This document shows, in pieces, positions 16,857 through 25,631 of a stretch of 42,460 nucleotides of DNA; the first letter of the stretch is position 1; every line of letters begins with the position of its first letter. Origin of the DNA: Neptuniibacter sp048548695 (GTDB lineage: Bacteria; Pseudomonadota; Gammaproteobacteria; Pseudomonadales; Balneatricaceae); NCBI RefSeq assembly GCF_048548695.1, contig NZ_JBLYIF010000018.1; one strand, written 5' to 3'. The translations under genes and the position numbers were made by a program. The notes beneath the pieces were generated by a model. The model did no database searches, had not been told where the DNA came from, and saw nothing but the letters and a program-made list of their open reading frames with translations.

Positions 16857-17282
16857 AAACTGCAAGTATTTCTCCGGAACTGGAAAGCCTAAGGTTAGAC
16901 AAAAGAACAATGGCCGTGACACGGCCTGAAAGGTAGGCCATTTTAGCGTGATCAAACAATGATCGCTAGTATTTGCGCGCCGATTAATACAGAGTTTTTG
17001 TCGTCTGCGCCTGGTGTACTATCCTTGTTTTTTATAGGGATATTTACTGTTTGTGTGTGCATCAACCAAAGAGTTAGAACAGTATGGCGGTGGCTGGTAT
17101 GGTGTGCGCTGTTTTAAGTTGAATCTGGCTAAAGATGTTTGCTTTAAAGAGGAATATTTTGCAGCAAAAAATGATTGCGCTGGAATACGTTTACAATATA
17201 CTTCGCCACAAAATTAACCCCTCCCGCTGCAGGTTCGACCTAAAGCACTTTTTCCACCTCTTTTTCTTGTGGTAGCGCGCTG
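16857..17282. other. Intergenic region upstream of the decarboxylase gene
   Basis: There is no gene in 426 bases. It holds the palindrome GGCCG-TGACA-CGGCC (16912-16926) and, further on, GATCA-AACAA-TGATC (16950-16964), either of which could be an operator or hairpin in the leader of the small minus-strand gene. The part from 17040 to 17280 is AT-rich and should hold the decarboxylase promoter; TACAAT at about 17190 lacks a well-placed -35. Confidence 0.5.
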
Positions 17283-18440
17283 ATGAAATTACCGGAATAT
17301 TTCAGTCCTGATGCTGTGCAACGTATTGCAGAACTCTCTGAGGTCCATGAAACGCCTTTTCTGGCGTTGGATCTGAGTGTGGTTGAAACTAAATACACCG
17401 AGCTGAACGCTGGATTTCCTAATGCTGAAATCTTTTATGCGGTTAAGGCAAACCCCGCGAATGAAGTGATTGAACGGTTGGCTAGCCTGGGCTCCAATTT
17501 CGATATTGCCTCACCTCAAGAGCTGGACAAAGTATTGAAGTTTGGCGTGGCGCCAGAGCGCATCAGTTATGGTAATACCATCAAAAAACGCTCAGCAATT
17601 CGCTATTTTTACGAACGTGGTGTGCGTTTGTTTGCTACCGATTCTGAAGCGGATCTGTGCAATATTGCGAAGTACGCTCCGGGTTCGTCTGTGTATGTGC
17701 GGGTGCTCACCGATGGCTCTGAGGGTGCAGACTGGCCGCTCTCGCGTAAATTTGGCTGTAACCCTGAAATGGCGGTGGAGTTGCATGTGCTGGCCCGTGA
17801 TCTGGGACTGGACCCTTACGGTGTCTCATTCCATGTTGGCTCGCAACAACGTGATATCGATGTGTGGGATGGGGCGATTGCCAAGGTTAAGGTTATCTTT
17901 GATCGTTTGAACAGTGAGCATGATATCCGCCTGAAGATGATCAACATGGGGGGCGGTTTCCCGGCTAACTATCTGCAGAAAACCAACGAATTTTGTATTT
18001 ATGCCCAGGAAATCACACGTTTTTTGCAGGAAGATTTTAGTGAAGAAGTGCCACGCATTATTCTTGAGCCGGGTCGGTCACTGGTGGGTGATGCAGGAGT
18101 AATCGTATCTGAAGTGGTATTGATCTCCCGGAAGTCTTCAACCGCTCTGGAACGTTGGGTGTATACCGATATTGGTATGTTTAATGGCTTGATTGAAACG
18201 GTGGGCGAGTCGATCAAATACCCGATTGGTTCTTCCCGGGGTGGCCCGGAAGAGGAAGTGATACTGGCAGGCCCTACCTGTGACAGTATGGATATCATGT
18301 ACGAAAATCATATGTATCCGTTACCGCTGTCGCTGGAGATTGGTGATCATGTTTATTGGTACTCTACTGGCGCGTATACCACTAGCTACAGTTCGATTGA
18401 ATTTAACGGCTTTCCGCCGTTGAAGTACTACATTATCTGA
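17283..18440 (+). CDS. Ornithine/lysine decarboxylase, PLP fold-type III
   Basis: It probably decarboxylates ornithine to putrescine, and possibly lysine to cadaverine, at the head of polyamine synthesis. The 385-residue protein has the PLP lysine in FYAVKANPANEV, the strand motif HVGSQQRD, the glycine loop MGGGFPANY, EPGRSLVGDAG, and the other-subunit Cys loop GPTCDSMDI. It ends with GAYTTSYSSIEFNGF. This is the eukaryotic-like alanine-racemase-fold type, not the large SpeC/CadA type. The substrate-specificity residues cannot be judged by eye. It is monocistronic. Confidence 0.92.
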   Translation: MKLPEYFSPDAVQRIAELSEVHETPFLALDLSVVETKYTELNAGFPNAEIFYAVKANPANEVIERLASLGSNFDIASPQELDKVLKFGVAPERISYGNTIKKRSAIRYFYERGVRLFATDSEADLCNIAKYAPGSSVYVRVLTDGSEGADWPLSRKFGCNPEMAVELHVLARDLGLDPYGVSFHVGSQQRDIDVWDGAIAKVKVIFDRLNSEHDIRLKMINMGGGFPANYLQKTNEFCIYAQEITRFLQEDFSEEVPRIILEPGRSLVGDAGVIVSEVVLISRKSSTALERWVYTDIGMFNGLIETVGESIKYPIGSSRGGPEEEVILAGPTCDSMDIMYENHMYPLPLSLEIGDHVYWYSTGAYTTSYSSIEFNGFPPLKYYII

Positions 18441-18451
18441 TTGATTTCAGG

Positions 18452-18484
18452 CAGAGCACGGCGTCCTGCTGTGCTCTGATTTTC
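18452..18484 (+). terminator. Probable terminator after the decarboxylase
   Basis: CAGAGCAC (18452-18459) pairs with GTGCTCTG (18471-18478) over an 11-base loop. Only a short T run follows. Confidence 0.5.
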
Positions 18485-18552
18485 TCACTGCTGTGCATTG
18501 CTTTTCTTCCTGTTAAGCTGTTGAATAAACGACTTGTTATGGGGAGTGTTGT

Positions 18553-19446
18553 ATGTCGCAACTTCAATGTCGTTATGAGGGCTTATTGGGGGCCTGCGGT
18601 GAAAGCATTCTGATCCTGGAGATGCCCGGCGTTATATTGGGCTGCTCCTCGGGAGAGTGTGAATGGCTTAAGCCGGATGCATTAATTGGTCGACAGTTAG
18701 ATGCGGTGTTTCCGAAAGCCTTTGTGACTGCCGTGGTTAGCATGGCGGTGCAGGCTGCCAGCCGTGGCGAAGTCATCGTTAAAGAGCTAGAACTCAATCC
18801 TAAACACGCACCTCAACTGCAGCAGTTGGGACTTACGCAAACCGTAGCTTTTCGTGTGCGTTGCCTGGCGGCGGAAGATGAGATTATCCTCGCGCTGCAA
18901 GATATCACTGAGCTGAAGTCGTTACGGCGTATGTCTTCGGGACAAACCCAGCGCGACACCCTCACCGGTTGTTTTAACCGCCGTGCTTTCAGGCCTGTTA
19001 TTGAACAGTCTGTTGCCCTTGGGTTGCGGTATGATGCGCCCTTTAGTCTTATGCTGATTGACGTAGATCATATGGGGCAGGTAAACGATAACTACTCCAT
19101 GGATACTGGAGATCAGTTGCTGCAGCAACTGGCAACTGCCTTAGAGACGACCAAACGAACTTCCGATTTTCTCGCGCGTTATAGTGAAGATGAATTCATT
19201 ATGCTGATGCCGGAAACCCCGCTCGACAATGCCATCGCAGCGGGTGAGCGGGTTCGCAAGCTGCTGCAACAGGTGTCAGTACAACATGAAGATCAAAACT
19301 TGAACTTCACCGTCAGTGTTGGTGTTGCAACTATGGCTGGGGCAGAAGAAACCGCAGATACACTGCTGGGCCGAGCAGGGCAAAACCTTTTTGTTGCTCA
19401 GGAAAGCGGCGGGAACCGAGTCGAAGCTGATGAGTTTGATCAGTAA
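18553..19446 (+). CDS. Degenerate GGDEF protein with N-terminal PAS-like domain
   Basis: The protein has 297 residues. The N-terminal half (GESILILEMPGVILGCSSGE; VRCLAAEDEIILALQDITELK) looks like a PAS sensor domain with no membrane segment, so the protein is cytoplasmic. The C-terminal GGDEF domain starts at DTLTGCFNRRAF. The signature is SEDEF (211-215) instead of GGDEF, and the usual substrate motif KxxNDxxGH reads GQVNDNYSM, so cyclase activity is doubtful. The product-binding I-site RTSD (202-205) is kept at the correct distance. It may therefore act as a cyclic di-GMP-binding effector. GGGGAG precedes the ATG. Confidence 0.88.
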   Translation: MSQLQCRYEGLLGACGESILILEMPGVILGCSSGECEWLKPDALIGRQLDAVFPKAFVTAVVSMAVQAASRGEVIVKELELNPKHAPQLQQLGLTQTVAFRVRCLAAEDEIILALQDITELKSLRRMSSGQTQRDTLTGCFNRRAFRPVIEQSVALGLRYDAPFSLMLIDVDHMGQVNDNYSMDTGDQLLQQLATALETTKRTSDFLARYSEDEFIMLMPETPLDNAIAAGERVRKLLQQVSVQHEDQNLNFTVSVGVATMAGAEETADTLLGRAGQNLFVAQESGGNRVEADEFDQ

Positions 19447-19467
19447 GACAGATTAAATAGTGGGCGT

Positions 19468-19491
19468 GGCTGGGCGTTATTTCGCCCGGCC
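19468..19491. terminator. Hairpin between converging genes
   Basis: GGCTGGGCG pairs with CGCCCGGCC (one G-T pair) around a six-base loop, between the ends of the degenerate GGDEF gene and the converging small gene. No long T run follows on either strand, so termination is likely but not certain. Confidence 0.45.
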
Positions 19492-19707
19492 TTAGCCTGT
19501 TTTCATGATTGACTCAGCGCCAGATGGATTGCCGTGATAACTGCCGGCACTCATGATTTCCCACTGATTGGAATAATGGTGCAGGTAGGCGTAGCAGCAA
19601 CAGCATTTGTACAGTGAGCTGTCATGTAGCTGACTGATTTTCTTCAACGCTGGGTGAGGCTGATTTTGTAACACTAGGTTATAACAAAGTGTGCAAGCGT
19701 CTTCCAT
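19492..19707 (-). CDS. Cys-rich 71-residue protein, unknown
   Basis: I do not recognise a family. The protein begins MEDACTLCYNL with a CxxC pair and has a second cluster LYKCCCCYAYLHHYSNQWEIM, so it could bind a metal such as zinc. The Tyr/His-rich centre and short length suggest a compact metal-stabilised fold. The start is strongly supported: AGGAGGA (19711-19717 on the minus strand) lies a few bases before ATG. It converges with the degenerate GGDEF gene and has its own upstream region. Confidence 0.7.
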   Translation of the reverse strand: MEDACTLCYNLVLQNQPHPALKKISQLHDSSLYKCCCCYAYLHHYSNQWEIMSAGSYHGNPSGAESIMKTG

Positions 19708-20029
19708 GTGTCCTCCTGAAATTAAAGCACTCTCCGAGCGGCGCTAAAAAGCGCATTAACAGGATCGATTCCTATAAGGCTTGGGTACTTCGCTTTACAC
19801 AATTATTTAAGCATAAGCCCTCAGCGATTGATCTAGGAAAAAAACTCATTTTCAGTGTGGTTGCGTATGTTTTTCGCGCTACGTAAATAGGGTGGGTTTG
19901 GTTCCTTTTCCCGATGCGCTAAAATAGCCGCCTAAATTAACCTGGCGTAGCGGCACAGCGTATTAGGCTGGCAGTACTCAACCGGTCTCAGACCCGGCGG
20001 CGCGTCTCCAATAAAAGCGAGAAAATCAT
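19708..20029. other. Intergenic region between the Cys-rich gene and slyD
   Basis: The region is 322 bases with two divergent leaders. A short hairpin GCGCTAAAAAGCGC lies at about 19740-19753, and the probable slyD promoter lies at 19898-19925. Otherwise I see no gene or RNA. Confidence 0.5.
19898..19925 (+). promoter_or_regulatory. Probable slyD promoter
   Basis: TTGGTT (19898-19903) and TAAAAT (19920-19925) are 16 bases apart, predicting a start near 19932 and a leader of about 98 bases. Confidence 0.4.
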
Positions 20030-20509
20030 ATGCAGATTGCACAGAATCACGTCGCGCTGATCCATTACACATTAAAAAATGATGCCGGTGAGGTTCTCGA
20101 CTCTTCACAGGGCCAGGAGCCACTGCCATTTATTTGCGGCGCTCAAAATATTATTCCTGGGCTGGAAAATGCTCTGGTAGGTAAAACTACCGGTGACAAG
20201 CTGGATGTGCGCGTGACGCCTGAAGAAGGATATGGCCAGATTCGTGAAGACTTAATTCAGAAAGTTGATCGTGCGAACTTTCAGGGCGTTGAAGAGATTG
20301 CGGTGGGTATGCAGTTCATGGCCGAAGCACCATGGGGTCAGCAACCGGTGACTGTCGTCGCAGTAGAAGAAGATGGCGTTACTCTGGATGGCAATCACCC
20401 ACTGGCAGGCCAGGTACTGCATTTTGCAGTTGAAGTGACTGAAGTGCGTACGGCTACAGAAGATGAGCTGGAACATGGACATGTTCATGGTGAAGGCTGC
20501 GATCACTGA
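20030..20509 (+). CDS. slyD: FKBP-type peptidyl-prolyl isomerase SlyD
   Basis: SlyD is a cytoplasmic prolyl isomerase and chaperone that also delivers nickel for hydrogenase maturation in E. coli. The 159-residue protein has the FKBP core (VALIHYTLKNDAGEVLDSS; GLENALVGKTTGDKLDVRVTPEEGYG) with the inserted IF chaperone domain (about residues 70-120). It then returns to the FKBP strand HFAVEVTEVR. The C-terminal tail is short and metal-binding (HGHVHGEGCDH), much shorter than the long His/Cys tail of E. coli, so nickel handling may be reduced. A strong terminator follows. Confidence 0.95.
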   Translation: MQIAQNHVALIHYTLKNDAGEVLDSSQGQEPLPFICGAQNIIPGLENALVGKTTGDKLDVRVTPEEGYGQIREDLIQKVDRANFQGVEEIAVGMQFMAEAPWGQQPVTVVAVEEDGVTLDGNHPLAGQVLHFAVEVTEVRTATEDELEHGHVHGEGCDH

Positions 20510-20532
20510 TTTTAGTGATTCGGATTTCAAAT

Positions 20533-20554
20533 AGCCGGCATTTGCCGGCTTTTT
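20533..20554 (+). terminator. Terminator after slyD
   Basis: AGCCGGCA and TGCCGGCT form a perfect eight-pair palindromic stem (20533-20550) followed by TTTT. Confidence 0.85.
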
Positions 20555-20747
20555 ATTGTCTATAGACCGTCACTTTATTTGTGGTTCTTATAACCAAATT
20601 ATCAATATTTTCATGATTTTAGCTGAAAATGTTTTTATAAATCCGGCCTGCTTTGTGACCGGAGTATATTTCTTTGCCTACACTAAAGTTGTACGGCTCG
20701 TTTGAGAGGACAAGTCGTGTCCGAAACTGTGCGCAAAGGAGTGATCT

Positions 20748-21056
20748 ATGAATATCAATCAGTTGAGTGACCTACAGAAGTCCCAGCAACTGAAATCTGT
20801 GAATTTCATTGAGTCCGGATGTGGGCCTATGGTCATAGAGATCGAGTTCCAGCGCGATAAAAGTTATCTTCGTGAGCTGATCAAGGATGATGCAGGCAAA
20901 GTGGTTACCTGCAGTAACATTACTCAAGGTTATGATATCTGCCACCGGGCCGGTATTCACCATGCCAATCTGGTGCAAATCATCCCCCATGATGAGGCCT
21001 GTTATTCAGAATTTGCCGATTATCATCGTTCATCGCTTCCTTTGAGCTTCCGTTAA
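20748..21056 (+). CDS. DUF6482-like small protein
   Basis: The protein has 102 residues. The layout resembles DUF6482 proteins of Pseudomonas and relatives: an N-terminal helix (LSDLQKSQQLKS), a hydrophobic strand (MVIEIEFQ), a Gly-containing turn (DDAGKVVTCSN), and an end HANLVQIIPHDEACYSE. The function of that family is unknown to me. AAGGAG lies seven bases before the ATG. No signal or membrane segment is visible. It precedes the moxR operon by 87 bases on the same strand but need not belong to it. Confidence 0.65.
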   Translation: MNINQLSDLQKSQQLKSVNFIESGCGPMVIEIEFQRDKSYLRELIKDDAGKVVTCSNITQGYDICHRAGIHHANLVQIIPHDEACYSEFADYHRSSLPLSFR

Positions 21057-21143
21057 TACGGCGGCGGCTGATCCACCGGCTACCTGTACTTCGTAAAATA
21101 GCTGTGCTCTTATTAAAAATGAAGTCAGCAAGGAACGTAGTCG

Positions 21144-22067
21144 GTGATGCAGCAGGAAATAGACGCAGTAGTTCGCGCGGTCAGTACCGTGCTTTATGGT
21201 AAAGAGCCCCAGATTCGACTCGCCGTGACTTGCCTTATCAGTGGTGGACATTTATTGATTGAAGACCTGCCCGGTATGGGCAAAACCACCCTGGCCCATG
21301 CGCTGTCCCGGGTACTGGGGTTGGAGTATCAGCGAGTACAATTCACCAGTGATATGTTGCCAGCCGATATTATCGGCGTTTCGGTATTCGATAGCGGCAG
21401 TAACCAGTTTGAATTTCACCAAGGTCCTGTTTTCACTCAGCTACTGCTGGCAGATGAGATCAACCGCACCACACCTAAAACCCAAAGCGCATTGCTCGAA
21501 GCGATGGAAGAAGCTCAGGTAACGGTGGATCGGCAGACGCTGAGTTTACCTAACCCCTTCTTTGTTATTGCGACCCAAAACCCCGTAACACAGTACGGTA
21601 CCTACCCGTTGCCAGAGTCTCAGCTGGATCGATTTCTAATGCGAATCCAACTCGGCTATCCCGACGCTAAAGCCGAGCGGGCCCTGCTGCAGGGCGGGGA
21701 TGCCCGGCGTAAAATAGATGACTTGCCCGTGTGTCTTGATGCAGAGAAATTGGCGCGTATCCAGCAGGCCTGCGAGGAAGTCAAAGCGTCTGATAGTCTG
21801 CTTGACTACCTGCAACGCCTAGTGCGTTATAGCCGGGAAGCGCCGGGGTTTGATTTTGGTATTTCACCCCGAGGCAGTTTAGCGTTGTTAAGCTGCGCTA
21901 AAACCTGGGCACTGATGCATGGGCGGCAATATGTGGTGCCAGAGGACCTGCAACAATTGCTTGGACCCGTATGCGGTCACCGTCTGCGCAGTGCTGAAGA
22001 CTACGCGGAACACGGCGGTCAGGCCCTGACACGGCGGCTACTGACCGAGGTTGATGTGGTTGGCTGA
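21144..22067 (+). CDS. MoxR-family AAA+ ATPase
   Basis: MoxR ATPases act as chaperones or regulators for proteins of neighbouring operons, often with DUF58 and transglutaminase partners. The 307-residue protein has Walker A in LPGMGKTT, Walker B in LLLADEINR, sensor 1 in IATQNP, and the arginine-finger region LPESQLDRF. GTG at 21144 follows AAGGAA (21130-21135) by eight bases; ATG at 21147 is the alternative. It is the first gene of a tightly coupled three-gene operon, overlapping the DUF58 gene by 14 bases. Confidence 0.93.
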   Translation: MMQQEIDAVVRAVSTVLYGKEPQIRLAVTCLISGGHLLIEDLPGMGKTTLAHALSRVLGLEYQRVQFTSDMLPADIIGVSVFDSGSNQFEFHQGPVFTQLLLADEINRTTPKTQSALLEAMEEAQVTVDRQTLSLPNPFFVIATQNPVTQYGTYPLPESQLDRFLMRIQLGYPDAKAERALLQGGDARRKIDDLPVCLDAEKLARIQQACEEVKASDSLLDYLQRLVRYSREAPGFDFGISPRGSLALLSCAKTWALMHGRQYVVPEDLQQLLGPVCGHRLRSAEDYAEHGGQALTRRLLTEVDVVG

Positions 22068-23031
22068 GATGCTGCACGCTGCACGGACCAACGACACCCT
22101 GATTCATCGCTGGATGGCCCGCCGGCGGCCCAGAGGGCATCAGGTTAACCTGAGTCAGAGAAACATCTTTATCTTCCCCACAGTGGCTGGCTGGGGTTAT
22201 CTGTTGGTATGCATTCTGCTATTTTTGATTGCCACCAACTATCAGAACAACCTGATTCACGGTGTGGTGTATTTCCTCCTCGCCATTGGTGTCCTGACAA
22301 TCCATTACACCTACCTTAACCTGTCTGGGTTATCGATACGGTTCCTCAAAGCATACCCCTGCTATGCCGGGGAGTTGGCTGAGTGTGAATTTCAGCTGAG
22401 TCGCCATGGCCGCCCTGCAGAGAGTATCGCTATGCACTGGCGAGACCAGACTGAAACACTGGTCAGTGTCGAGCAGGGCGAGCATTCGGTATCACTGTAT
22501 AGCCAGACTTATCAGCGCGGCGTGTTCCGCCCGGGTCTGTTGTGTGTGGCTACGGTTTATCCCTTTGGTTTGTTGCGAGCCTGGAGCTGGCTGGACCCCG
22601 AAGTGGAGGCGTTGGTTTACCCGCAACCGATACAGGGGCGTCCACCTGCTGCAATGGGTGCAGGTCAGGAGGGGCCGGAAACCGCGCAACAGGGGGGCGA
22701 TGATTTTTTGGGCTACGCGCTTTATCAGCCAGGGGCTTCACCCAGTCAGATCGCCTGGAAGCAGTATGCTCGTCGTGGCGAACTGTTGCTGAAACAGTTT
22801 CCGGAGCATCAGGATCGACGGTTGTGGCTGAGTTGGCAGGATTGGCCTGAGCTGGGGGTGGAGCAGCGCCTGAGTGTGATCTGCTATTGGGCCTTGCAGT
22901 GGCACCGCTCCGGACAGGAGTTTGGTCTGGTACTGCCGCATTATCAGTTGGAGCCGGGCAGTGGCGCTGCACACATCCAGCAGGTATTAGACGCTTTGGC
23001 GCGTTTTCCCGGCGCAGGAGCCTCCGTATGA
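22054..23031 (+). CDS. DUF58 membrane protein
   Basis: DUF58 proteins accompany MoxR ATPases and are thought to have a von Willebrand-A-like fold. Two adjacent membrane segments (IFIFPTVAGWGYLLVCILLFLIA and GVVYFLLAIGVLTI) lie at about residues 38-83, followed by a cytoplasmic or periplasmic region. The family core is YALYQPGASPSQIAWKQYAR near residue 226. ATG at 22054, inside the end of moxR, has GAGG just upstream; ATG at 22069 is another choice. Its stop overlaps the tgpA ATG (ATGA). Confidence 0.88.
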   Translation: MWLAEMLHAARTNDTLIHRWMARRRPRGHQVNLSQRNIFIFPTVAGWGYLLVCILLFLIATNYQNNLIHGVVYFLLAIGVLTIHYTYLNLSGLSIRFLKAYPCYAGELAECEFQLSRHGRPAESIAMHWRDQTETLVSVEQGEHSVSLYSQTYQRGVFRPGLLCVATVYPFGLLRAWSWLDPEVEALVYPQPIQGRPPAAMGAGQEGPETAQQGGDDFLGYALYQPGASPSQIAWKQYARRGELLLKQFPEHQDRRLWLSWQDWPELGVEQRLSVICYWALQWHRSGQEFGLVLPHYQLEPGSGAAHIQQVLDALARFPGAGASV

Positions 23032-24989
23032 GCCGCAGTGGCCCGGATATTGGCCGTAATGCCTTGTTGTGGCAGTTGCTCAGTGTGCTGCTGGCGGTAC
23101 TACCGCATCTGATACATCTGTCTTTCCTGTTGACGGGGTTCGTGGTGTTTTGTGTTGGCTGGCGATTGCTTGTCTGGCGTGGGCGATTTGGTTTTCCACA
23201 CTGGCTGGTCAGGGCATTGCTGGTCATGATCGCTTTGGGGATTGTGCTGACCGGCTACCGGGCGGGTGCGGGTATCAGTACCACGGTTGGGTTGCTCATT
23301 GCCGGCTTTAGTTTGAAATTGATCGAGCTGTATAAGCGACGCGATGCACTGGTGATGCTCTATGTGGCAGTGATGGTCACCGCGACAGCGTTCTTGTTTG
23401 ATCAAAGTATCTGGACCGCGTTGTATGTAATGCTGACGCTGGTGGTGATTTTAACAGCGATCACTACCCTCTATACCAGCACTAACCGACCATTTTGGCA
23501 CTCCCTTAAGCGTTCAGTAGGTTTTGTGTTGCCTGCCTTACCGTTAATGGTGGTGCTGTTTCTGGTCATGCCAAGGTTGGGGGCGCTCTGGGAGGTCAGG
23601 CTTGATCCGGCAACGGCACGCACGGGGTTGTCTGACAGCATGGGGCCGGGGTCGATTAGCCAATTACTGCGCTCGCCACAGGTGGCATTTCGGGTGAGTT
23701 TTGCTGCAGAGCAACCGCCCCAGTCGTCTCTGTATTGGCGAGCGTTGGTGCTGCCGGATTTCGATGGCAAAAAATGGTTTAACGCCAGAATATCAAGCGC
23801 ACTGGAGACATCCGCGCCGCGTCAGGCGCCCGAACTTTCTAAGTTGAATTATGAACTGATTCTGGAGCCGAATCAGAAAACCTGGGTGCCTGTGCTGGAA
23901 TCGGTAACCGGATTTCCTGCAGAGCTTAAATTGCGCAAGGATGCCACGCTGGTGGCACCTCAGAAACAGCTGCTGCGGCAGCAGTATCAGTTGCAATCGA
24001 CACCCGGCCTAAGACGTGAAGCCAATATATTGCAGGATGCCGCTCGTTATCTGCGGGTGCCGCCCGGCAATCCTCAGTCGCGGGCATTGGTGGAATCCTG
24101 GCAGGGGCAGGCGCTGACAGCTGAGCACCTGATAACAAAAATTCTGCAGCGTTATACCGAGAGCTTTGTGTACACCCTGAGGCCCCCGCCTTTGGGCCAA
24201 AACAGTGTCGATGATTTTCTGTTTTCAACCCAGCGGGGCTTCTGTGGCCACTTTGCTTCGGCAACCGCGTATCTGCTCCGTCTGGCAGGGGTGCCGGCGC
24301 GGGTTGTTACCGGCTATCAGGGTGGCGAGTTTAATCCCTTTGAGCAGTATTACACGTTGCGGCAATATGATGCACATGCCTGGATAGAGGCTTGGATTGA
24401 GGGGCAGGGCTGGGTCAGAATTGATCCTACTGCCGCCGTGGCACCGCAGCGGGTTGAACAGTCAGCCGATCAGCTATTTGCTGGGCAGGATGGCTTTCTC
24501 AATGGGCGGCCAGCCTTGGGGCGTGACGGGCTGTTGGCAAGTATTCGGTTACGCTGGGAAGCAATCAACTATGGCTGGCAACGCTGGGTGTTGAACTATC
24601 ACCATCAGCAGGAAGGCCTGCTGCAAAGCCTGTTAGGCAATGTCTCTGTATGGAAAATGGCGATGTTGCTGCTGTTGCCGTTTGTTGTGGTTATCAGTCT
24701 GGTGATGTTACGCCAGCTGTGGCCACGTAATCGGCAGCGGGAAGATATGACGGATCGACAGGTAAGGCTGTTGTCAGAGCAATTAGCGCATCAGGGGTTA
24801 CAGCGGGCGCCCGGCGAAACAGTGGGCCAGTACTTTAAGCGCTTGTCAGGCATTCGGCATGACCTTGTAGCTGAGTTGACGGCGTTGTCTGAGCTGTATG
24901 AAAACATCCGCTTTGCCGACCAGTCACAACCAGAGTTCAAACAGCAGTTTGTACAATTGGTCAAAGATTGTCGGCAAAAATTTAATTGA
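23028..24989 (+). CDS. tgpA: Transglutaminase TgpA (DUF3488-transglutaminase)
   Basis: This 653-residue inner-membrane protein has a periplasmic transglutaminase-like domain. The family was described as essential in Pseudomonas aeruginosa, but its substrate is unclear. Several membrane segments occupy residues 10-175 (DUF3488 region). The catalytic triad is visible: C406 in RGFCGHFASA, H450 in DAHAW and D466 in RIDPTAAV. A final membrane segment (about 545-567) leads to a helical cytoplasmic tail (DUF4129-like). ATG at 23028 overlaps the DUF58 stop by four bases, so the three genes are translationally coupled. Its 3' end overlaps the converging gene by eight bases. Confidence 0.93.
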   Translation: MSRSGPDIGRNALLWQLLSVLLAVLPHLIHLSFLLTGFVVFCVGWRLLVWRGRFGFPHWLVRALLVMIALGIVLTGYRAGAGISTTVGLLIAGFSLKLIELYKRRDALVMLYVAVMVTATAFLFDQSIWTALYVMLTLVVILTAITTLYTSTNRPFWHSLKRSVGFVLPALPLMVVLFLVMPRLGALWEVRLDPATARTGLSDSMGPGSISQLLRSPQVAFRVSFAAEQPPQSSLYWRALVLPDFDGKKWFNARISSALETSAPRQAPELSKLNYELILEPNQKTWVPVLESVTGFPAELKLRKDATLVAPQKQLLRQQYQLQSTPGLRREANILQDAARYLRVPPGNPQSRALVESWQGQALTAEHLITKILQRYTESFVYTLRPPPLGQNSVDDFLFSTQRGFCGHFASATAYLLRLAGVPARVVTGYQGGEFNPFEQYYTLRQYDAHAWIEAWIEGQGWVRIDPTAAVAPQRVEQSADQLFAGQDGFLNGRPALGRDGLLASIRLRWEAINYGWQRWVLNYHHQQEGLLQSLLGNVSVWKMAMLLLLPFVVVISLVMLRQLWPRNRQREDMTDRQVRLLSEQLAHQGLQRAPGETVGQYFKRLSGIRHDLVAELTALSELYENIRFADQSQPEFKQQFVQLVKDCRQKFN

Positions 24990-25575
24990 GTGCAGTGTGA
25001 ACCTGGCGGCGTAATTCGGGCAGTACCTCCGATTCAAACCAGGGGTTTTTCTTCAGCCACAGTTGGTTTCTCGGTGACGGGTGGGGTAGGGGAAATAATC
25101 CCGGCGGTGCTTGCGTAAAGTGTCGCACCCGCTCGGTCAGGGTGTTGTGGCGTTTCAGTAGAGCCGTATCCGCAAGATAGTAGCGCTGTGCGTAGTTACC
25201 CACCAGGAGTGTTAAGCCAATCTCAGGCATTTGCTCCAGCAGGGCGCGGTGCCATAACGGAGCACACTCGGGGCGTGGGGGCAGGTCGCCAGACTTGCCT
25301 CGGCCCGGGTAGCAGAAGCCCATGGGCATAATGGCAATGTTGGTTGTGTCGTAAAATGTCGACTTGTCCAGCCGCAGCCAGTTGCGCAATCGGTCTCCAC
25401 TGGCATCATCCCAGGGGATACCGCTGGCATGTACCCGGGTGCCCGGTGCCTGACCGATAATCAGCAGCCGGGCAGATGGGCTGGCATACACCACGGGGTT
25501 GGCCCCTAAAGGCAAGTACATTGCACAGTGCTGGCAGGCACGGACTTGCTGCAAGAGATCTTCCATGTTGGGCAT
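24982..25575 (-). CDS. Uracil-DNA glycosylase superfamily protein
   Basis: The 197-residue protein belongs to the UDG fold: the substrate-pocket strand reads LLIIGQAPGTRVHASGIPWDD and the C-terminal loop PLPHPSPRN resembles the DNA-intercalating HPSxRN motif. MGFCYPG, PPRPECAPLWH and an N-terminal CxxC (C14, C17) supply four Cys, which could bind an iron-sulfur cluster as in family 4 enzymes, but this is not certain. Uracil removal is likely but not proven; the subfamily is often annotated only as UDG-like. It converges with tgpA. Confidence 0.8.
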   Translation of the reverse strand: MPNMEDLLQQVRACQHCAMYLPLGANPVVYASPSARLLIIGQAPGTRVHASGIPWDDASGDRLRNWLRLDKSTFYDTTNIAIMPMGFCYPGRGKSGDLPPRPECAPLWHRALLEQMPEIGLTLLVGNYAQRYYLADTALLKRHNTLTERVRHFTQAPPGLFPLPHPSPRNQLWLKKNPWFESEVLPELRRQVHTALN

Positions 25576-25631
25576 TCTGTTACCTAGCCGATTTTGTCAT
25601 ACTGCCGGTCTGGATTCAGACAGGAAACAGC

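Noticed and set aside
19689..19886. Plus-strand frame of 65 residues in the slyD upstream region
   Set aside because: Overlaps the start of the Cys-rich gene on the other strand and has no ribosome site; low-complexity basic composition.
22550..23227. Open frame of 225 residues antisense to the DUF58 and tgpA genes
   Set aside because: Extremely Arg/Pro/Ser/Thr-rich, no motif, and overlaps two well-supported genes.
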